From assembly GCA_036785325.1 (NCBI GenBank), contig JAXIVH010000006.1, positions 297,001 to 361,000 of the forward strand: a stretch of 64,000 nt of DNA. The letters are read 5' to 3'. Position numbers and translations under genes: made by a program. Of the stretch, positions 10,916 through 21,176 are shown piece by piece. Below the pieces are notes generated by a model. The model worked only from the letters and a program-made list of their open reading frames with translations. It was not told the DNA's origin and did not search any database. The stretch is from Urophycis tenuis (lineage: Eukaryota > Chordata > Actinopteri > Gadiformes > Phycidae). The number at the start of each line of letters is the position of its first letter. Position 1 is the first letter of the stretch.

Positions 10916-11782
10916 TTCCTCCTCAATCTGAGGTTCGACTATCGGCCGAACCCTCCTTTCCAGCACCTTGGAGTAGACTTTACCAGGGAGGCTGAGAAGT
11001 GTGATGCCCCTGTAATTGGCACACACTCTCTGGTCCCCCTTTTTGAACAGGGGGACCACCACCCCCGTCTGCCACTCCCTCGGCACTGTTCCCGACCTCC
11101 ATGCGATGTTGAAGAGACGTGTCATCCACGACAGGCCCTCCTACACCCAAAGCCTTCAACATTTCTGGACGGATCTCATCAACCCCCGGGGCTTTGCCAC
11201 TGTGGAGTTGTTTGACTACCTCAGTGACTTCCACCAGGGAAATTGACGACGATCCCCCATCAGCTTCCAGCTCTGCCTCTACCAAAGAGGGCGCGTTAGT
11301 CGGATTCAGGGGTTCCTCAAAATGCTCCTTTCACCGCCCGATTACCTCCTCAGTTGAGGTCAACAGCGTTCCATCCTTGCTGTAAACAGCTTGGATGGTT
11401 CCCCGTTTCCCCCTCCTGAGGTGTCGGACAGTTCGCCAGAAGCACTTTGGCGCCGAGCGAAAGTCCTTCTCCATGGCTTCTCCGAACTCCTCCCACACCC
11501 GCTGCTTTGCCTCTGCCACAGCAGAGGCTGCCGCCCTCCGGGCACTTCGGTACCCTGCAACTGTCTCTGGGTTCCCCCGGGATAACATATCCCGGAAGGA
11601 CTCCTTCTTCAGTCGGACGGCTTCCCTGACCACCGCTGTCCACCACGGCGTTCGAGGGTTACCGCCCCTTGAGGCACCCAAGACCTTGAGGCCGCAGCCT
11701 CCCACCGCAGATTAAGCAATGGAGGCTTTGAACATCGACCACTCAGGTTCAATGTCCCCAACCTCCACAGGGATGCCAGAAA
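10916..11782 (-). pseudogene. Rex3 5'-proximal reverse transcriptase and linker
   Basis: Minus-strand frames carry NYRGITLLSLPGKVYSKVLE (about 10916-11060), WQTGVVVPLFKKGD, and KQLHSGKAPGVDEIRPEML, followed upstream by a linker with TPWWTAVVREAVRLKKESF. Several frame changes occur, so no long intact ORF remains. The endonuclease domain is missing because the element stops at about 11782 against hAT coding. Confidence 0.75.
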
Positions 11783-12639
11783 AAAAGTAACAGTCTTTCT
11801 GATTTTTCCCAGTAATCGAGATACCCGGCTGACTGCCAGTGCCTTTTGTGCAGCTAAATTTAGGGTATGGGCAAAGCATGCAACATGCGGACCCAGCCCT
11901 GCTTGTTTCACGGCATTAACAATGTTTTTAGCATTGTCTGTGGTCACTGAAATAGTTGTTCCAGGCCTCTCTAATTTCCACTCTGCCACGACCTCCTGTA
12001 GCTTCTCAGCTAGGTGAATGCTTGTGTGCTGTTCATACAGGGGCCTGCGTCTGTAACACTGACGCTTTCATTTCCCACTCAGAGTCAATAAAATGGGCAG
12101 TCACGGTCAGATTGCTCTCCGTAGCACGAGAAGTCCACCTATCAGTAGTTAATGAAACAGAGGGTGCAGTTGACAAGTCGTGCTCCATCAACGCTCGAGC
12201 TTTGTTGTAAAGGGTAGGGACTACAGTTTGCCTCATATGTGGACGGGATGGCATGTTAAAACGAGGTTCAAGCACATTCACCAAATACTTGAAACCAGGT
12301 TCCTCTATGGCTTCGGTTATTTTTTTGGCCCTGTTTGTATTCATATCTAAAGGCTGGTGAAGCACTGTAGGGAGGAGAAGTTGGACAGATTTTTTTTTGT
12401 CTCGTTCCAGTGATTGGCAAATCTGGGTGATGGCGTTGGATATGCGTTAGCATGTTCGATGTGTTTCCACTCACATACCCTGTGCTACCCGGTGCTGAAC
12501 AACGCCGACACACAGTCTTCGTTCTATCCACCTCTCTCTCGCCTGTGCTGCTGTACTTGACTGGGAAACCGAAGTTTTCCCAAACTTGTGACCTCAAAGA
12601 GACCGGCGGGTCCTCTAATTCTTGTGGGTCCATATTCAT
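11783..12639 (-). pseudogene. hAT transposase N-terminal part with BED zinc finger
   Basis: The minus-strand frame 12268-12639 starts MNMDPQELEDPP and contains a BED zinc finger: VCRRC gives the two Cys, and MLTHIQRHH the two His. After a frame change near 12365 the protein continues with PGFKYLVNVLEPRF, VSLTTDRWTSRATESNLTV (catalytic Asp region) and HFID. A further break near 12035 leads to the frame with ISVTTDNAKNIVNAV and VACFAHTLNLAAQKAL. These are the hallmarks of ZBED/hAT transposases. At least two frame disruptions make it a pseudogene. Confidence 0.8.
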
Positions 12640-12749
12640 CCGACTCTTGCGCTTTGACTGTTCCTGACAGACTAACGTAGTTGATTGCGACCTTAAAAAA
12701 ACTGTAGCCTAATAGGCGGAGCTCGGCTAATAGGCGCCAATCAAAGCTT

Positions 12750-12812
12750 CAGAGCAGTGAATTTCTCCTAAGGGGGATTAATAAAGGAATATCTTATCTT
12801 ATCTTATCTTAA
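12750..12812 (+). repeat. LINE 3'-end remnant with (ATCTT)n tail
   Basis: The sequence GGATTAATAAAGGAATATCTTATCTTATCTT is the end of a Rex1-type LINE, with polyadenylation-like AATAAA and pentamer tail. Only about 60 bp of the element remain. It lies in the non-coding 5' part of the hAT transposon. Confidence 0.6.
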
Positions 12813-13241
12813 GGCGGGGAGAACTCGCATATCTAAAAGTAGTTCCGCATTACATTCATTCGCACGCAAGTTTTATTTATTTTTATACCGTGTATTCTCC
12901 GTGTTAATTCATGCACCGAACCGTGACGTCCGTACCGCTTCGGTTCGATACGAATACATGTACCGTTCCACCCCTAATATATGGTATTATCTATCAGCAA
13001 ACCTCAGCCTCTGTCTGCTCCCCCCTTTAGTCGTGCCTTATTCTTCTGATCACTAGCCTATCATCGTATCTTACTGTTACATTTTGTCCTGCCATCACCA
13101 AATAGCTCATTAACATTGTGGGTATTAGCTTTAGCCTTTAAATTAGCATGACACAGGTGCTACATAATTTTTGGCGAGCTAGCCAGGAGGGAGTACAGAG
13201 CTGAGTAAATAACAATAGTAGATTTGATTTTCATTGCAAAG

Positions 13242-13514
13242 ATGGACATTTTGGATAAACAAGGTATAAAAATTCCTAATGCTGTTTTGATCAAATATGT
13301 AACACACGATGATACGGATGATGAGGTGGTTACATTTTTAAATAAGTATGGCAAGACCTCTAACATCGCGGTTATAACTGAGCCTGGCGTTTTCCAGAAC
13401 ACGATTGTTATTGAATTCGAGTCGGGTAACGCTTTGGTCGAATTGCGGAAAACTTTGCCGTACACATACATTTGCCAGATGGAAAAAGTGACTTATGATG
13501 TTCAAGAACTTTCC
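13242..13514 (+). pseudogene. Gypsy Gag N-terminus, PNMA-like
   Basis: ATG 13242 opens a frame reading MDILDKQGIKIPNAVLIKYV, then DDEVVTFLNKYGKTSNIAV and a region with FESGNALVELRKTLPYTY. This resembles the N-terminal domain shared by PNMA/ZCCHC proteins and the Gag of some fish Gypsy elements. The domain is about 90 residues long; beyond Val-Gln-Glu-Leu-Ser the frame enters unrelated sequence at an internal deletion. It could be a remnant of a domesticated gene, but the attached Gypsy pol favours a transposon. Confidence 0.55.
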
Positions 13515-13618
13515 GGACAGACCATCCCGGCATGGATACAGCGCTGTCCTCAACTTGTTGCAGCTGCGGCATCAGCAGACTCAAGGGGCCCTCAATGGAG
13601 CGGTGAGACTGGCAAGTA

Positions 13619-14480
13619 AATCCCCACTTGAAGTTCCAGCAGGCTGTACCATGGTCATTAAGGGGTTTGTTTGTGCAAATCTACCACTAGCCGGCAAATG
13701 TGCTCTCAATGAACAGCCATCCACTCCACTGCCCGCAGGTTTATGTGTAAGGAACTGTCTTTTTGCCCTGTCCAGTCATTCGCCTCACCTCCCCATCGTA
13801 ATCACAAATGAGTCTGACCAGAACATCACACTTCAGCCATTGAGCACCATTGCTGAACTCTCTGCATCGCCCCAGATTCTGACTCACAATGTGTCCAATG
13901 CACGGAATGCGAGTTTGATTTTGGAAATTCTCCAATTCCCCCGGATTAGGAGGAACGAGGCGTCTCCAAGCTCAAGCAGATCCCCAAGGTATTTTCACAC
14001 CATGATCTTGACTTTGGATGTACCGACCGTGTAAGGCATCACATCCGCCTCCAAGAGGGGACGCCATTTAAACATCGGGCTCGGCCCATTCATCCTCGTG
14101 ACATCGAGGCAGTGCGAGACCATCTGCGGGACCTGCTGGAGACAGGAGTGATAAGAGAATCCGAGTCACCTTTCTCTTCTCCCATCGTAGTCGTACGTAA
14201 GAGGAACGGAGACGTACGTAAGGCTGTGCATTGATTATCGCAAGTTAAACGTCGACACTGTTAAAGATAACTATGCACTTCCGAATTTGGAAGAGTCATT
14301 CACGGCACTTACCGGTTCGCGCTGGTTCAGCGTTCTCAACCTCAAATCCGGGTATTACCAAATTGAGATGGCAGAAGTTGACAAACCCAAGACTGCATTT
14401 GTAACTTCACTGGGCTTCTGGGAGTTCAATCGGATGCCGCAAGGTGTAACCAACGCACCAAGCACCTTCCAGTGCCTGAC
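13619..14480 (+). pseudogene. Gypsy pol fragment (reverse transcriptase N-half)
   Basis: The frame at 13495-14034 carries the stretch between protease and reverse transcriptase (PAGCTMVIKGFVCANLPL, PIVITNESDQNITLQPL). A further frame around 13990-14220 reads DFGCTDRVRHHIRLQEGTPF and FSSPIVVVRKRNGDVR. A third frame from about 14225 reads CIDYRKLN, then WFSVLNLKSGYYQIEM and NRMPQGVTNAPSTFQ. The catalytic Asp of motif A appears as Asn (LNLKSGY instead of LDLKSGY), and the YxDD motif lies beyond the truncation. The piece is non-functional. Confidence 0.7.
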
Positions 14481-14485
14481 GGAGA

Positions 14486-15127
14486 GGTGCAGGCCATCAA
14501 CCCCTCACACTCTCCCCCTCCGACGTGTTTGCAGCACTGAGCAGGATTAACCCACGGAAGGCAGCTGGTCCTGATGGCGTCCCCGGACGCGTCTACAGGG
14601 CCTGTGCAGAGCAGCTGACTGAGGTCTGGACTGACATTTTCAACCTGTCACTAGCCCAAGCAACTGTCCCTGAATGCCTTAAATCCACCACCATTGTGCC
14701 AGTGCCCAAACACTCCACTGCAGTTGACCTCAATGACTTCCGCCCAGTTGCGCTTACCCCCATCATCGCGAAGTGCTTCGAGAGGCTGGTCCTGGGTCAC
14801 ATCAAATCATGTCTACCACCCACACTGGACCCCTTCCAATTTTCCTACCACCAGAATAGGAGTACAGAGGACGGCACTGCACTCCGCCCTCTCCCACCTG
14901 GACAAAGCCATACATACGTTAGAATGCTGTTCATTGACTTCAGTTCAGCATTCAACACCATTGACCCCTCCAAACTGATCAACAAACTCCGTGATCTGAA
15001 CATTCCCCCCTCCCTCGCCGGACTTCCTGACCGCAGTCTGTTAAGATCAACGGTCACACTTCCTCCACCCTCACCCCGAACACTGGCGTTCCGCAGGGCT
15101 GTGTACTGAGCCCTCTCCTGTACTCTC
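14486..15127 (+). mobile_element. Rex1-like LINE fragment
   Basis: The coding piece runs in frame 14525-15109: INPRKAAGPDGVPGRV, TTIVPVPKHS, DFRPVALTPIIAKCFERLV, FIDFSSAFNTIDPSKL. Small indels shift the frame near 14875 and 15020-15060. Further on the Rex1 motif VPQGCVLSPLLYSL is visible in another frame and ends abruptly where the LTR starts at 15128. Both ends are truncated: the left joins Gypsy pol and the right an LTR. Confidence 0.75.
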
Positions 15128-15564
15128 TGTCATGGCTGCTGGTGGCCAGTCCAGGGTGTGAAGTTTCTGTTTGATCGATCTCTGCTCTCTTCCTGAGGTG
15201 CCAGCCAATCAGGGGGATGATTGTCTAATGCAGCACACCTGGATTGGCTCCCTATTTAAGCAGCAGCTCCAGCCCTCCAGCGCTCTCTCTCCAAGCTCCC
15301 CGTATTGTTTGGCGTTTGTTCTTTTTGTGGCTTTCATTTTGTGGCTTTCTCTTTCACACTACACACACTCACACTCACCTTACCTTCCACACATCCAGAC
15401 ACTCAAAGACACTACTGATATACTGACTAACACACCCCACTTATCCTATGTTGTACATTCTTTAGTTAGGTTCACTTTGTTAGGTACAATAAATCTTTTT
15501 CCCTGCATTCGCGGCCTGGTTTCTCCCCCTTAGTTCTGTCCAGTCTGAGTCGTTGGGCATGACA
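15128..15564 (+). mobile_element. Retroviral-type LTR (437 bp)
   Basis: The segment begins TGTCATG and ends CATGACA, a perfect 7-bp terminal inverted repeat as in LTRs. CTATTTAAG at about 15251 could be the TATA box and CAATAAATC at about 15487 the polyadenylation signal. Immediately after the end comes a sequence matching a tRNA-Pro primer-binding site, which identifies it as a 5' LTR of an endogenous retrovirus-like element. No second LTR and no gag, pol or env of this element was found in the window. Confidence 0.75.
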
Positions 15565-15582
15565 TGGGGGCTCGTCCGGAAT
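15565..15582 (+). promoter_or_regulatory. Primer-binding site, tRNA-Pro type
   Basis: TGGGGGCTCGTCCGGAAT directly follows the LTR end. It matches, with one mismatch, the 18-nt tRNA-Pro primer site that I recall from gamma-type retroviruses. Confidence 0.75.
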
Positions 15583-15813
15583 TGAACTCGGGGCTGTTTG
15601 GTCCAGCTCCCTGTTTGGTGGTCCTCTTTTGGGGCTTTTTGTTGTGAGCGCCGTGGTTGGCACTCTTTTGTGGGGGCAGGGGCCTGGTCGGGTTGCTGTT
15701 TTTGATTAGTTGGAGGTGTTGGAGAGCAGACTTTTGTTTGGCAGTAATCACATGATTGATTGGGGTTTCATCATCAGTTATCATCTCCAGCTGGAAGTTG
15801 GTGAGTATTTTTT
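15583..15813 (+). other. Retroelement leader remnant
   Basis: This is G/T-rich non-coding leader sequence after the primer site. AAGTTG|GTGAGT near 15797-15806 would fit a splice donor. The leader is interrupted by a MITE at 15814 and may continue at 16336-16519; no gag start was recognised. Confidence 0.4.
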
Positions 15814-16335
15814 GGCTGCATCCGAATACTCAGTATATACTATTTCTGTTCAGTGTCTACTACTTGACCGTTAATGTAGTACGTGCTACAGCCGTACGTA
15901 GAACGCCTCCGAACGCTTCCGAACACCACCGAAAACGCTACCGGATGTTTGGAGATAACGTATTTCCCCTCTGTGCGCGGCAGATCAGATGCCGGCAAAA
16001 TTAAAAAAGTCACCTCCGATAATGAACCTCATAGTTTTCTGTCTTGTCGTCGTTACAGGTGAATTAAAATGTCTCTTTCTGCGCGAATGGCTCTTGATAT
16101 CGCTGCTTTTATTTATTTTAATTTTCTCCGCGGCGTTCTTCTTCTTCTGTTACCTGACTCTGCTGCATTGTGGGATAGCGTAGTGTCCTACCGTTGTACA
16201 CTGTGGCGGTAGTACGCATTCGGGAACCATTTCCGTACTACGCAATGCGTACTAAGCATTCGGACGTACTATATTTTTCACGTACTACAAAATGCATACT
16301 ATATAGTAGTCAAGTGTGCGTATTCGGATGCAGCC
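15814..16335. mobile_element. 522-bp MITE, TIR GGCTGCATCCGAATAC
   Basis: The left end GGCTGCATCCGAATAC at 15814-15829 is the exact reverse complement of the right end at 16320-16335. Flanks show TTT on both sides, a possible 3-bp target duplication. Subterminal sequence contains repeated GTACTAC/GTAGTA motifs. No transposase is encoded, so it is non-autonomous; the superfamily is not certain. Confidence 0.8.
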
Positions 16336-16519
16336 TTTGTTTGTTTTGTGAAAACTTGATGAAGGCACCACGAGCTACGTGAACCCCCGTGCTAGTCTGT
16401 GTAGCAGCACTTAATGCTGTTTTTTTACAACTGAGATTTTTAGAGCGCTGTAAACCGGGGATCCATTGAACATATATGTTGAATGGTGAAGCTGTTAAGA
16501 GCGTACTGGGAGGTAAGTT

Positions 16520-18100
16520 CAGTGTTTCCCATACATAGACCAATGTGTGGCGCGGCGCCACAGATTGAACATCGAGCGCCACGAATTGATTCCGTTTTTT
16601 TTTTTCCAACGCGATTTGGAAATATAAATATCGTTCCGTTCATTCATCTCCGCGTAGCACTCTTTCTCCCTGTCATTCTCATTCACACACACACACACGC
16701 ACATAGAGAGCAAGAGAGAGAGAGAGAGACGCGCACTTGCCAGTGGGGTTACGCTTATAAAAGACCCGCACTCGCCCGACGTTTTCCGTTTTCAACCAAC
16801 CCAACTGCAACTCGGACCACAAGTACTAATATTAAAATAATGTACCCGACCTGCTTCCCGAACCACTTATTCTAATAGGTATCTTGATTAGCTTAATCAT
16901 AGCCTCATTGGCTTACGTAAAACTGACGTCCCTGAGTCAAATGCATTTAAAACGTGCATTGCACATTTAAACCTTTGTTCACCAGGTCAACGAATAACCT
17001 AGGCTTAACAGGCTACATATTCAAAATTAAACAGTGACCTAAATCAGACAGACAGTAAGCCCACTTGGTCTAAAAAAAAAAGAAAGAAACGTAAACGTTG
17101 TCTCTAAGTTGGCACCTGGAAAGATCGTGCTGCATCTTTGCGAAAGTCATTCAGCCAATGATGGCTCTTTTATATGAATAGGCTACTCTAAACATTACAA
17201 AAGTGTATTCGGCATCTATATTTTAACCGACCCGACCCGAATATCATTAAAGTATTTTTTGGTGACTCGCAACCGTTTAATGATCTTGCGCATCCAGCGC
17301 ATCACTGATACATGCACAGTGCACACACTCATTGATAGGACATGCAAGCTTTGCACAAAATAGGCTAATGCTGTTCCATTTATTTTAGTTAGTTGCCTTG
17401 TTGTACCTTTAGTAGTTATTTATATCTAATTATTATATTGTATTATTATATTTATATCGTTACATTAGACTATTTATTTTGTTTTACCAAAAACGTTAAA
17501 TACAAGAACAGGTTGATATTGGTTGAGGTAGGTCTTGAGTTCAGTTTGAAATAAAAAAGCTCCAGCTTTAGTTGTTTTTTTGCAATTCATTCCTCGAATG
17601 TCACAGAATCTACAGTTCAGGTAAAAACTTAACTTTAAAAACTAAAGTGTGTCAATTTTGGTGAGTAATTCTTAACATGAAACTTAAAAGACAGGTCTTC
17701 CTCTAACATAAAGTCCAGGTATTTGTATGAGCAAACTACTCTACTGGCCTGCCCTGTAATGTTTTTAGCTGTCTTCTCCTCAAGAACTTACTCTAAAGAA
17801 TTAAGATTGAGCTGAATAATTTCAAATGCTTCCTGTAGCTTTAAGGAAAAATGTGAGCGATAGCCATGTAACTCTGTCCTGTTTTCTCACTTTCATTCCA
17901 AACCAGTCAGTCTCCCTTCCCTGCAGAACTATGAATTTCAGAAAGTTGTGGCTCATCGTCTGTTGCTCTGACCAGGGGAGGGGGCGTCGCCCTCTGACCC
18001 CCTCCTGTTCAGATGGCGACGCCCCCTCCCCCTGGTCAGAGCCCCTGGTCTCCGTATGGCCCAGCACCACACATTGCTACCTAGTCTGTGGAAAACACTG
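16520..18100. mobile_element. hAT-like non-autonomous element, CAGTGTTT ends
   Basis: The left end reads CAGTGTTTCCCATACATAGA. The right end, read backwards, is CAGTGTTTTCCACAGACTAG. Both share an AATGTGTGG block about 20 bp inside, so they look like diverged inverted termini. The 1.58-kb interior has no transposase ORF. It includes CCGACCCGACCCG near 17230, a short CA/GA microsatellite near 16685-16730, and an inverted repeat at 17965-18042. No clear 8-bp duplication was seen. Confidence 0.55.
17965..18042. repeat. 27-bp GC-rich inverted repeat
   Basis: The arm at 17965-17991 (GCTCTGACCAGGGGAGGGGG...) pairs with 18015-18042 apart from one extra C, leaving a 23-bp loop. It could form a strong hairpin. 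Confidence 0.9.
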
Positions 18101-18915
18101 AAGTTAGCTGCTAGGCAGAGGGGTTTCTTTTTTTTTCTTTCCCAGTTAGATACGGGGCAGCTCTGGCCTATACTCACCACTGTGTGTTACTTTAAGTGAC
18201 TCGATGCTGGAGAATTATAAGTGATGATGATGTGACCTATTTGCCTTGGTACCTGTGTGTAACCCACATGGTTTCTCAACCCATTTATGTAATTTGAATG
18301 TAGTACCCTTGCCCCACCACAAGGTGGCCCGTCAGCACTGAACAATATCAACCTAGAACGTGATCTCACTCACTCCGAACGTGATCACTCTGAGCCGAAC
18401 TACTGATCAGAGCCCACGAATAAATGTGCTGACAAGCCTGGGAGAGAGTTGTGAACTGTTGAGACAGAGGAGCCGGTTCGCCGGACAACCCTCTTGAGAA
18501 CTCCGATTGTTTTTTTTTATTCACTTCACCAGATTAGGGATTGATTCGATATTCCGAACCCGTGGTGGTTCGGTGGCGAGCCAGGGACAACCAACGACTC
18601 GGACGGAACGGTGCACGGTGTGGCCAGCCGTGGGATCCGCTCTAGAAGACTTCAGATACATTTCCATTCACTCACAGATAAGAACACAAATCTACCCGGG
18701 TAGTTCACAGATACACACACAAAACAGAACTGAAACTGAACTTTGACCTTCCATTAAAGAAAAAGGGACACTTTTATTTGAATTTTTATTTTATTTTTTC
18801 CTTTTTGAAGAGCTCTATTTATTTATTCTATATATTTTCTGTTTGTTATTTTCTCTATACTGCAAAAATGTACCTGCTTGGTGTGACAATAAATGGTCAA
18901 CTGAAACTTCACGTT
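18101..18915. other. Unassigned, probable retroelement debris
   Basis: No gene was recognised. The end (about 18770-18915) is A/T-rich with TGTGACAATAAA and resembles the 3' end of the Rex1-like LINE at 24455-24490. Around 18555-18600 the sequence GTGGTTCGGTGGCGAGCCAGGGACAACC resembles an LTR-retroelement leader, but no LTR pair supports this. Confidence 0.35.
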
Positions 18916-19306
18916 TGTCACGCCAACACCTCCCCCTCTACCTCGATCGGCGTCGCCTGGCTGTTGATCACCGGTCCCGGCACTACAACCCCCAGAATCC
19001 CCGGTGATCATTAGCAGCCACCTGTGTCTAATTCCCAATGTGTCTCACCTGTGTCTTGTTTGTTTCCCTACTTAACCTCGTGTCTCCTGTCTCCCCTTTG
19101 TGAGTGGTTGCGTGTATTTGGATTTGTGTTGTATATGTATTGGTATATGGTAGATGGACGTACTTGTCTCCTGTCTACTTGATAGACGCACACACCTTGC
19201 TGTGTGCGCCTGTGCTGGTTTCGTCCGGCACCTTAATTAAACTCTGTTACACCGTTTACGCTGCTTGGTCTCGCTCTTGTCTCCGCACAACCCCGTAAGT
19301 GTCACA
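18916..19306 (+). repeat. 5' LTR of chromodomain Gypsy element
   Basis: This 391-bp LTR begins TGTCACGCCAACACC and ends GTGTCACA. It is alignable along most of its length to the 3' LTR, closely so over the first 170 bp. A central 70-90 bp section differs strongly. CTACTTAACC and ATTAAAC may be promoter and polyadenylation elements. Confidence 0.9.
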
Positions 19307-19322
19307 GAACCACTCACCAACG

Positions 19323-21176
19323 ATGGAGACAGCGGACCAGGCAGCGGAGGAGCCCACGCTTGCCTCCGTGCTCAAGCGGCTCCCTACCGACGAGGTATGG
19401 GAGCAGCGGATGGCGAGCACGGAGGCATTGCACCGTGAGCTTCTCCGGCGCTTGCCGGCGACGAGTGGCACCGCCTCCGACGCCGCGAGTGGAGGAGTCC
19501 CAGCCCCAGCAGAGGCAGCCCGGTCTTCGCCCTCCTCGGTGCGCCTCCCGGAGGTCTACACGGGAGGAGCAGCGGCGTGCGCGGGCTTTGTGCTGCAGGT
19601 GGGGCTTTATTTCGCCCATCACCCCTCCGCCTCCGATGAGGAGAGGATCGCCACCATCATTTCGCTCCTGGGGGGAAGAGCCCGGGAGTGGGCGGTGGCG
19701 GTCTGGAACAGGGGGGGTGGTGCCCTCGCGTCCTATGCGGATTTCATCCGCACATTCCGGGCGGTATTCGATCACCCGCCCGATGGACGCGAGGGAGGGG
19801 AGCGATTGTACCGCCTGCAGCAGGGCTCACGCCCCGTGGCGGACTATGCGGTGGAGTTCCGGACGCTGGCCGCCGCCAGTGGATGGAATGATGCCGCGCT
19901 CCTCACCGCCTTCCGGCAGGGCCTCAGCCCGAGGATGCAGGCGGAGATGGCCTGCCGGGACGACACCCTGACCCTCGATGCGCTGATCGGCATGGCCATT
20001 CGTTTGGACAACGTGCAGAGAGCCCGGCGCCAACCCGGCGTTCCTCCGCCAGCGAGGGAGGAGCCAATGGAGGTGGAACACCACAGGCTGTCCGCGGCGG
20101 AGCGGCGGCGCCGAGGGGAGTGGGGTCTCTGCATGTACTGCGGGGAGGAGAACCACCCGCTGGCGGCTTGTCCTTGGTTGCCATCACCGCCGGGTCCACG
20201 AGGGGGACCGCGCCGCAGCCACCAGAAGGTAAGTGCTCCACCCCCCACATACACGGTGGATCACTTTACTTCCACGGTGCACTTGCGCGCGGGTCACAGG
20301 TCCCTCTCTGTCTCAGCCCTAATAGACTCGGGAGCCGCCAGCAACCTCATCTCCGCGACGGCGGCGAGGACGCTCCACCTCCCTCTCCACCGGTTGCCAG
20401 CGCCGATCACCATCCGGGCTGTGGATGGTCGGGGTATCTGCGGGGGTACCATCACCCACTTTGCCGGTCCAGTGGAGGTGGCCTTGGGGGATCATCGAGA
20501 GGTGATGACGCTTTTCGTCATCTCCCCCTCCAATCACGCCCTCATCCTGGGCTTACCCTGGCTCACCTCCAACAACCCCACCATCAACTGGAGGAGGAGA
20601 GAGATCCATCTACCACCACCCATCCCCCCGTCAACCACGTCGCTGGTAACATGTGCCTCCACATCGGTCGAGAGCCCCTCCACCGTAGCCAGCCAACCCA
20701 TCCCTGAGGAATATCGGGAGCTGGCTGCGGTGTTCAGCAAGACCCGAGCCACGTGCCTCCCACCGCATCGTCCGTGGGACTGTGCAGTCAACCTTCTGGC
20801 CGGTACTTCGCCGCCCCGGAGTCGTGTGTACCCACTGTCCCACACGGAGCACCAGGCCATGGAGAGGTATGTGGAGGAGGCCCTGCGGCAGGGGTTCATC
20901 TGCCCTTCCACCTCACCCGCTGCCGCGGGGTTCTTCTTTGTGGAGAAGAAGGACGGTGGGTTACGCCCCTGCATCGACTACCGGGGCCTGAATAGCATCA
21001 CGGTGAAGTACCGGCACCCACTCCCTCTGGTCCCTAATGCCCTGGACCAGCTGCGGGGGGCAAGGTTTTTCACCAAGCTCGACCTCCGCAGCGCCTACAA
21101 CCTGGTCCGTATCCGGAAGGGAGACGAGTGGAAGACGGCCTTCAACATGTCCAACGGTCACTACGAGTACCTAGTG
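19323..21176 (+). pseudogene. Gypsy Gag-Pol, N-terminal part to reverse transcriptase
   Basis: ATG 19323, 17 bp after the LTR, opens one frame with Gag and Pol fused. Gag covers about residues 1-300, including LPEVYTGGAAACAGFVLQ and the zinc knuckle CMYCGEENHPLAAC (C-x2-C-x4-H-x4-C). The protease has LIDSGAASNLIS with the catalytic Asp. The reverse transcriptase starts PEEYRELAAVFSK and continues through FVEKKDGGLRPCIDYRGLN and TKLDLRSAYNLV to GHYEYLV. There LINE-C interrupts it; residues after GHYEYLV in the open frame are LINE sequence. The frame is open at 19299 too, but ATG 19323 is the sensible start. Confidence 0.85.

Larger units (their letters stand above)
8936..11782 (-). mobile_element. 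Rex3 (RTE-clade) LINE, split by L2
   Basis: This is a minus-strand RTE-type LINE in two blocks, 8936-9792 and 10916-11782, with an L2 LINE between them. Translations carry FVDLEKAYDRVPREILW, GLRQGCALSPILF and LLFADDVVLMASS. The stretch at 11056-11075 is, as I remember it, identical to the site of the standard Rex3 survey primer. The 3' end of the element is lost at the junction with hAT near 8936, so the usual tail repeat is absent. Block 11331-11782 is the linker upstream of the reverse transcriptase. Confidence 0.85.
7615..12976 (-). mobile_element. BED-type hAT transposon, interrupted
   Basis: A minus-strand hAT DNA transposon encodes a ZBED-like transposase. Its 5' end is the right edge, where TAGGGGTGGAACGGTAC (reverse strand, about 12960-12976) looks like a hAT terminus. 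Transposase pieces lie at 11783-12639, about 8550-8920 and about 7615-8035. They are separated by a Rex3 LINE that contains an L2 LINE, and by an unidentified 0.5-kb insert. The left side stops at the LINE-A boundary near 7607, so the C-terminal dimerisation region and the other terminus are missing. Confidence 0.75.
12977..14485 (+). mobile_element. Ty3/Gypsy remnant with internal deletion
   Basis: This is a plus-strand Gypsy-type piece. Leader-like sequence ends near 13180, where TTTTTGGCGAGCTAGCCAGGAGG resembles a primer-site region. It is followed by a Gag N-terminus (13242) and then directly by the region around protease and reverse transcriptase (13600-14480). Most of Gag and the protease are missing. 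The 3' side is cut at about 14486, where Rex1 coding begins. No LTR was identified at either side. Confidence 0.65.

Noticed and set aside
18507..18746. Possible gag start of another LTR element
   Set aside because: The frame has no Gag motif and no matching LTR pair was found.
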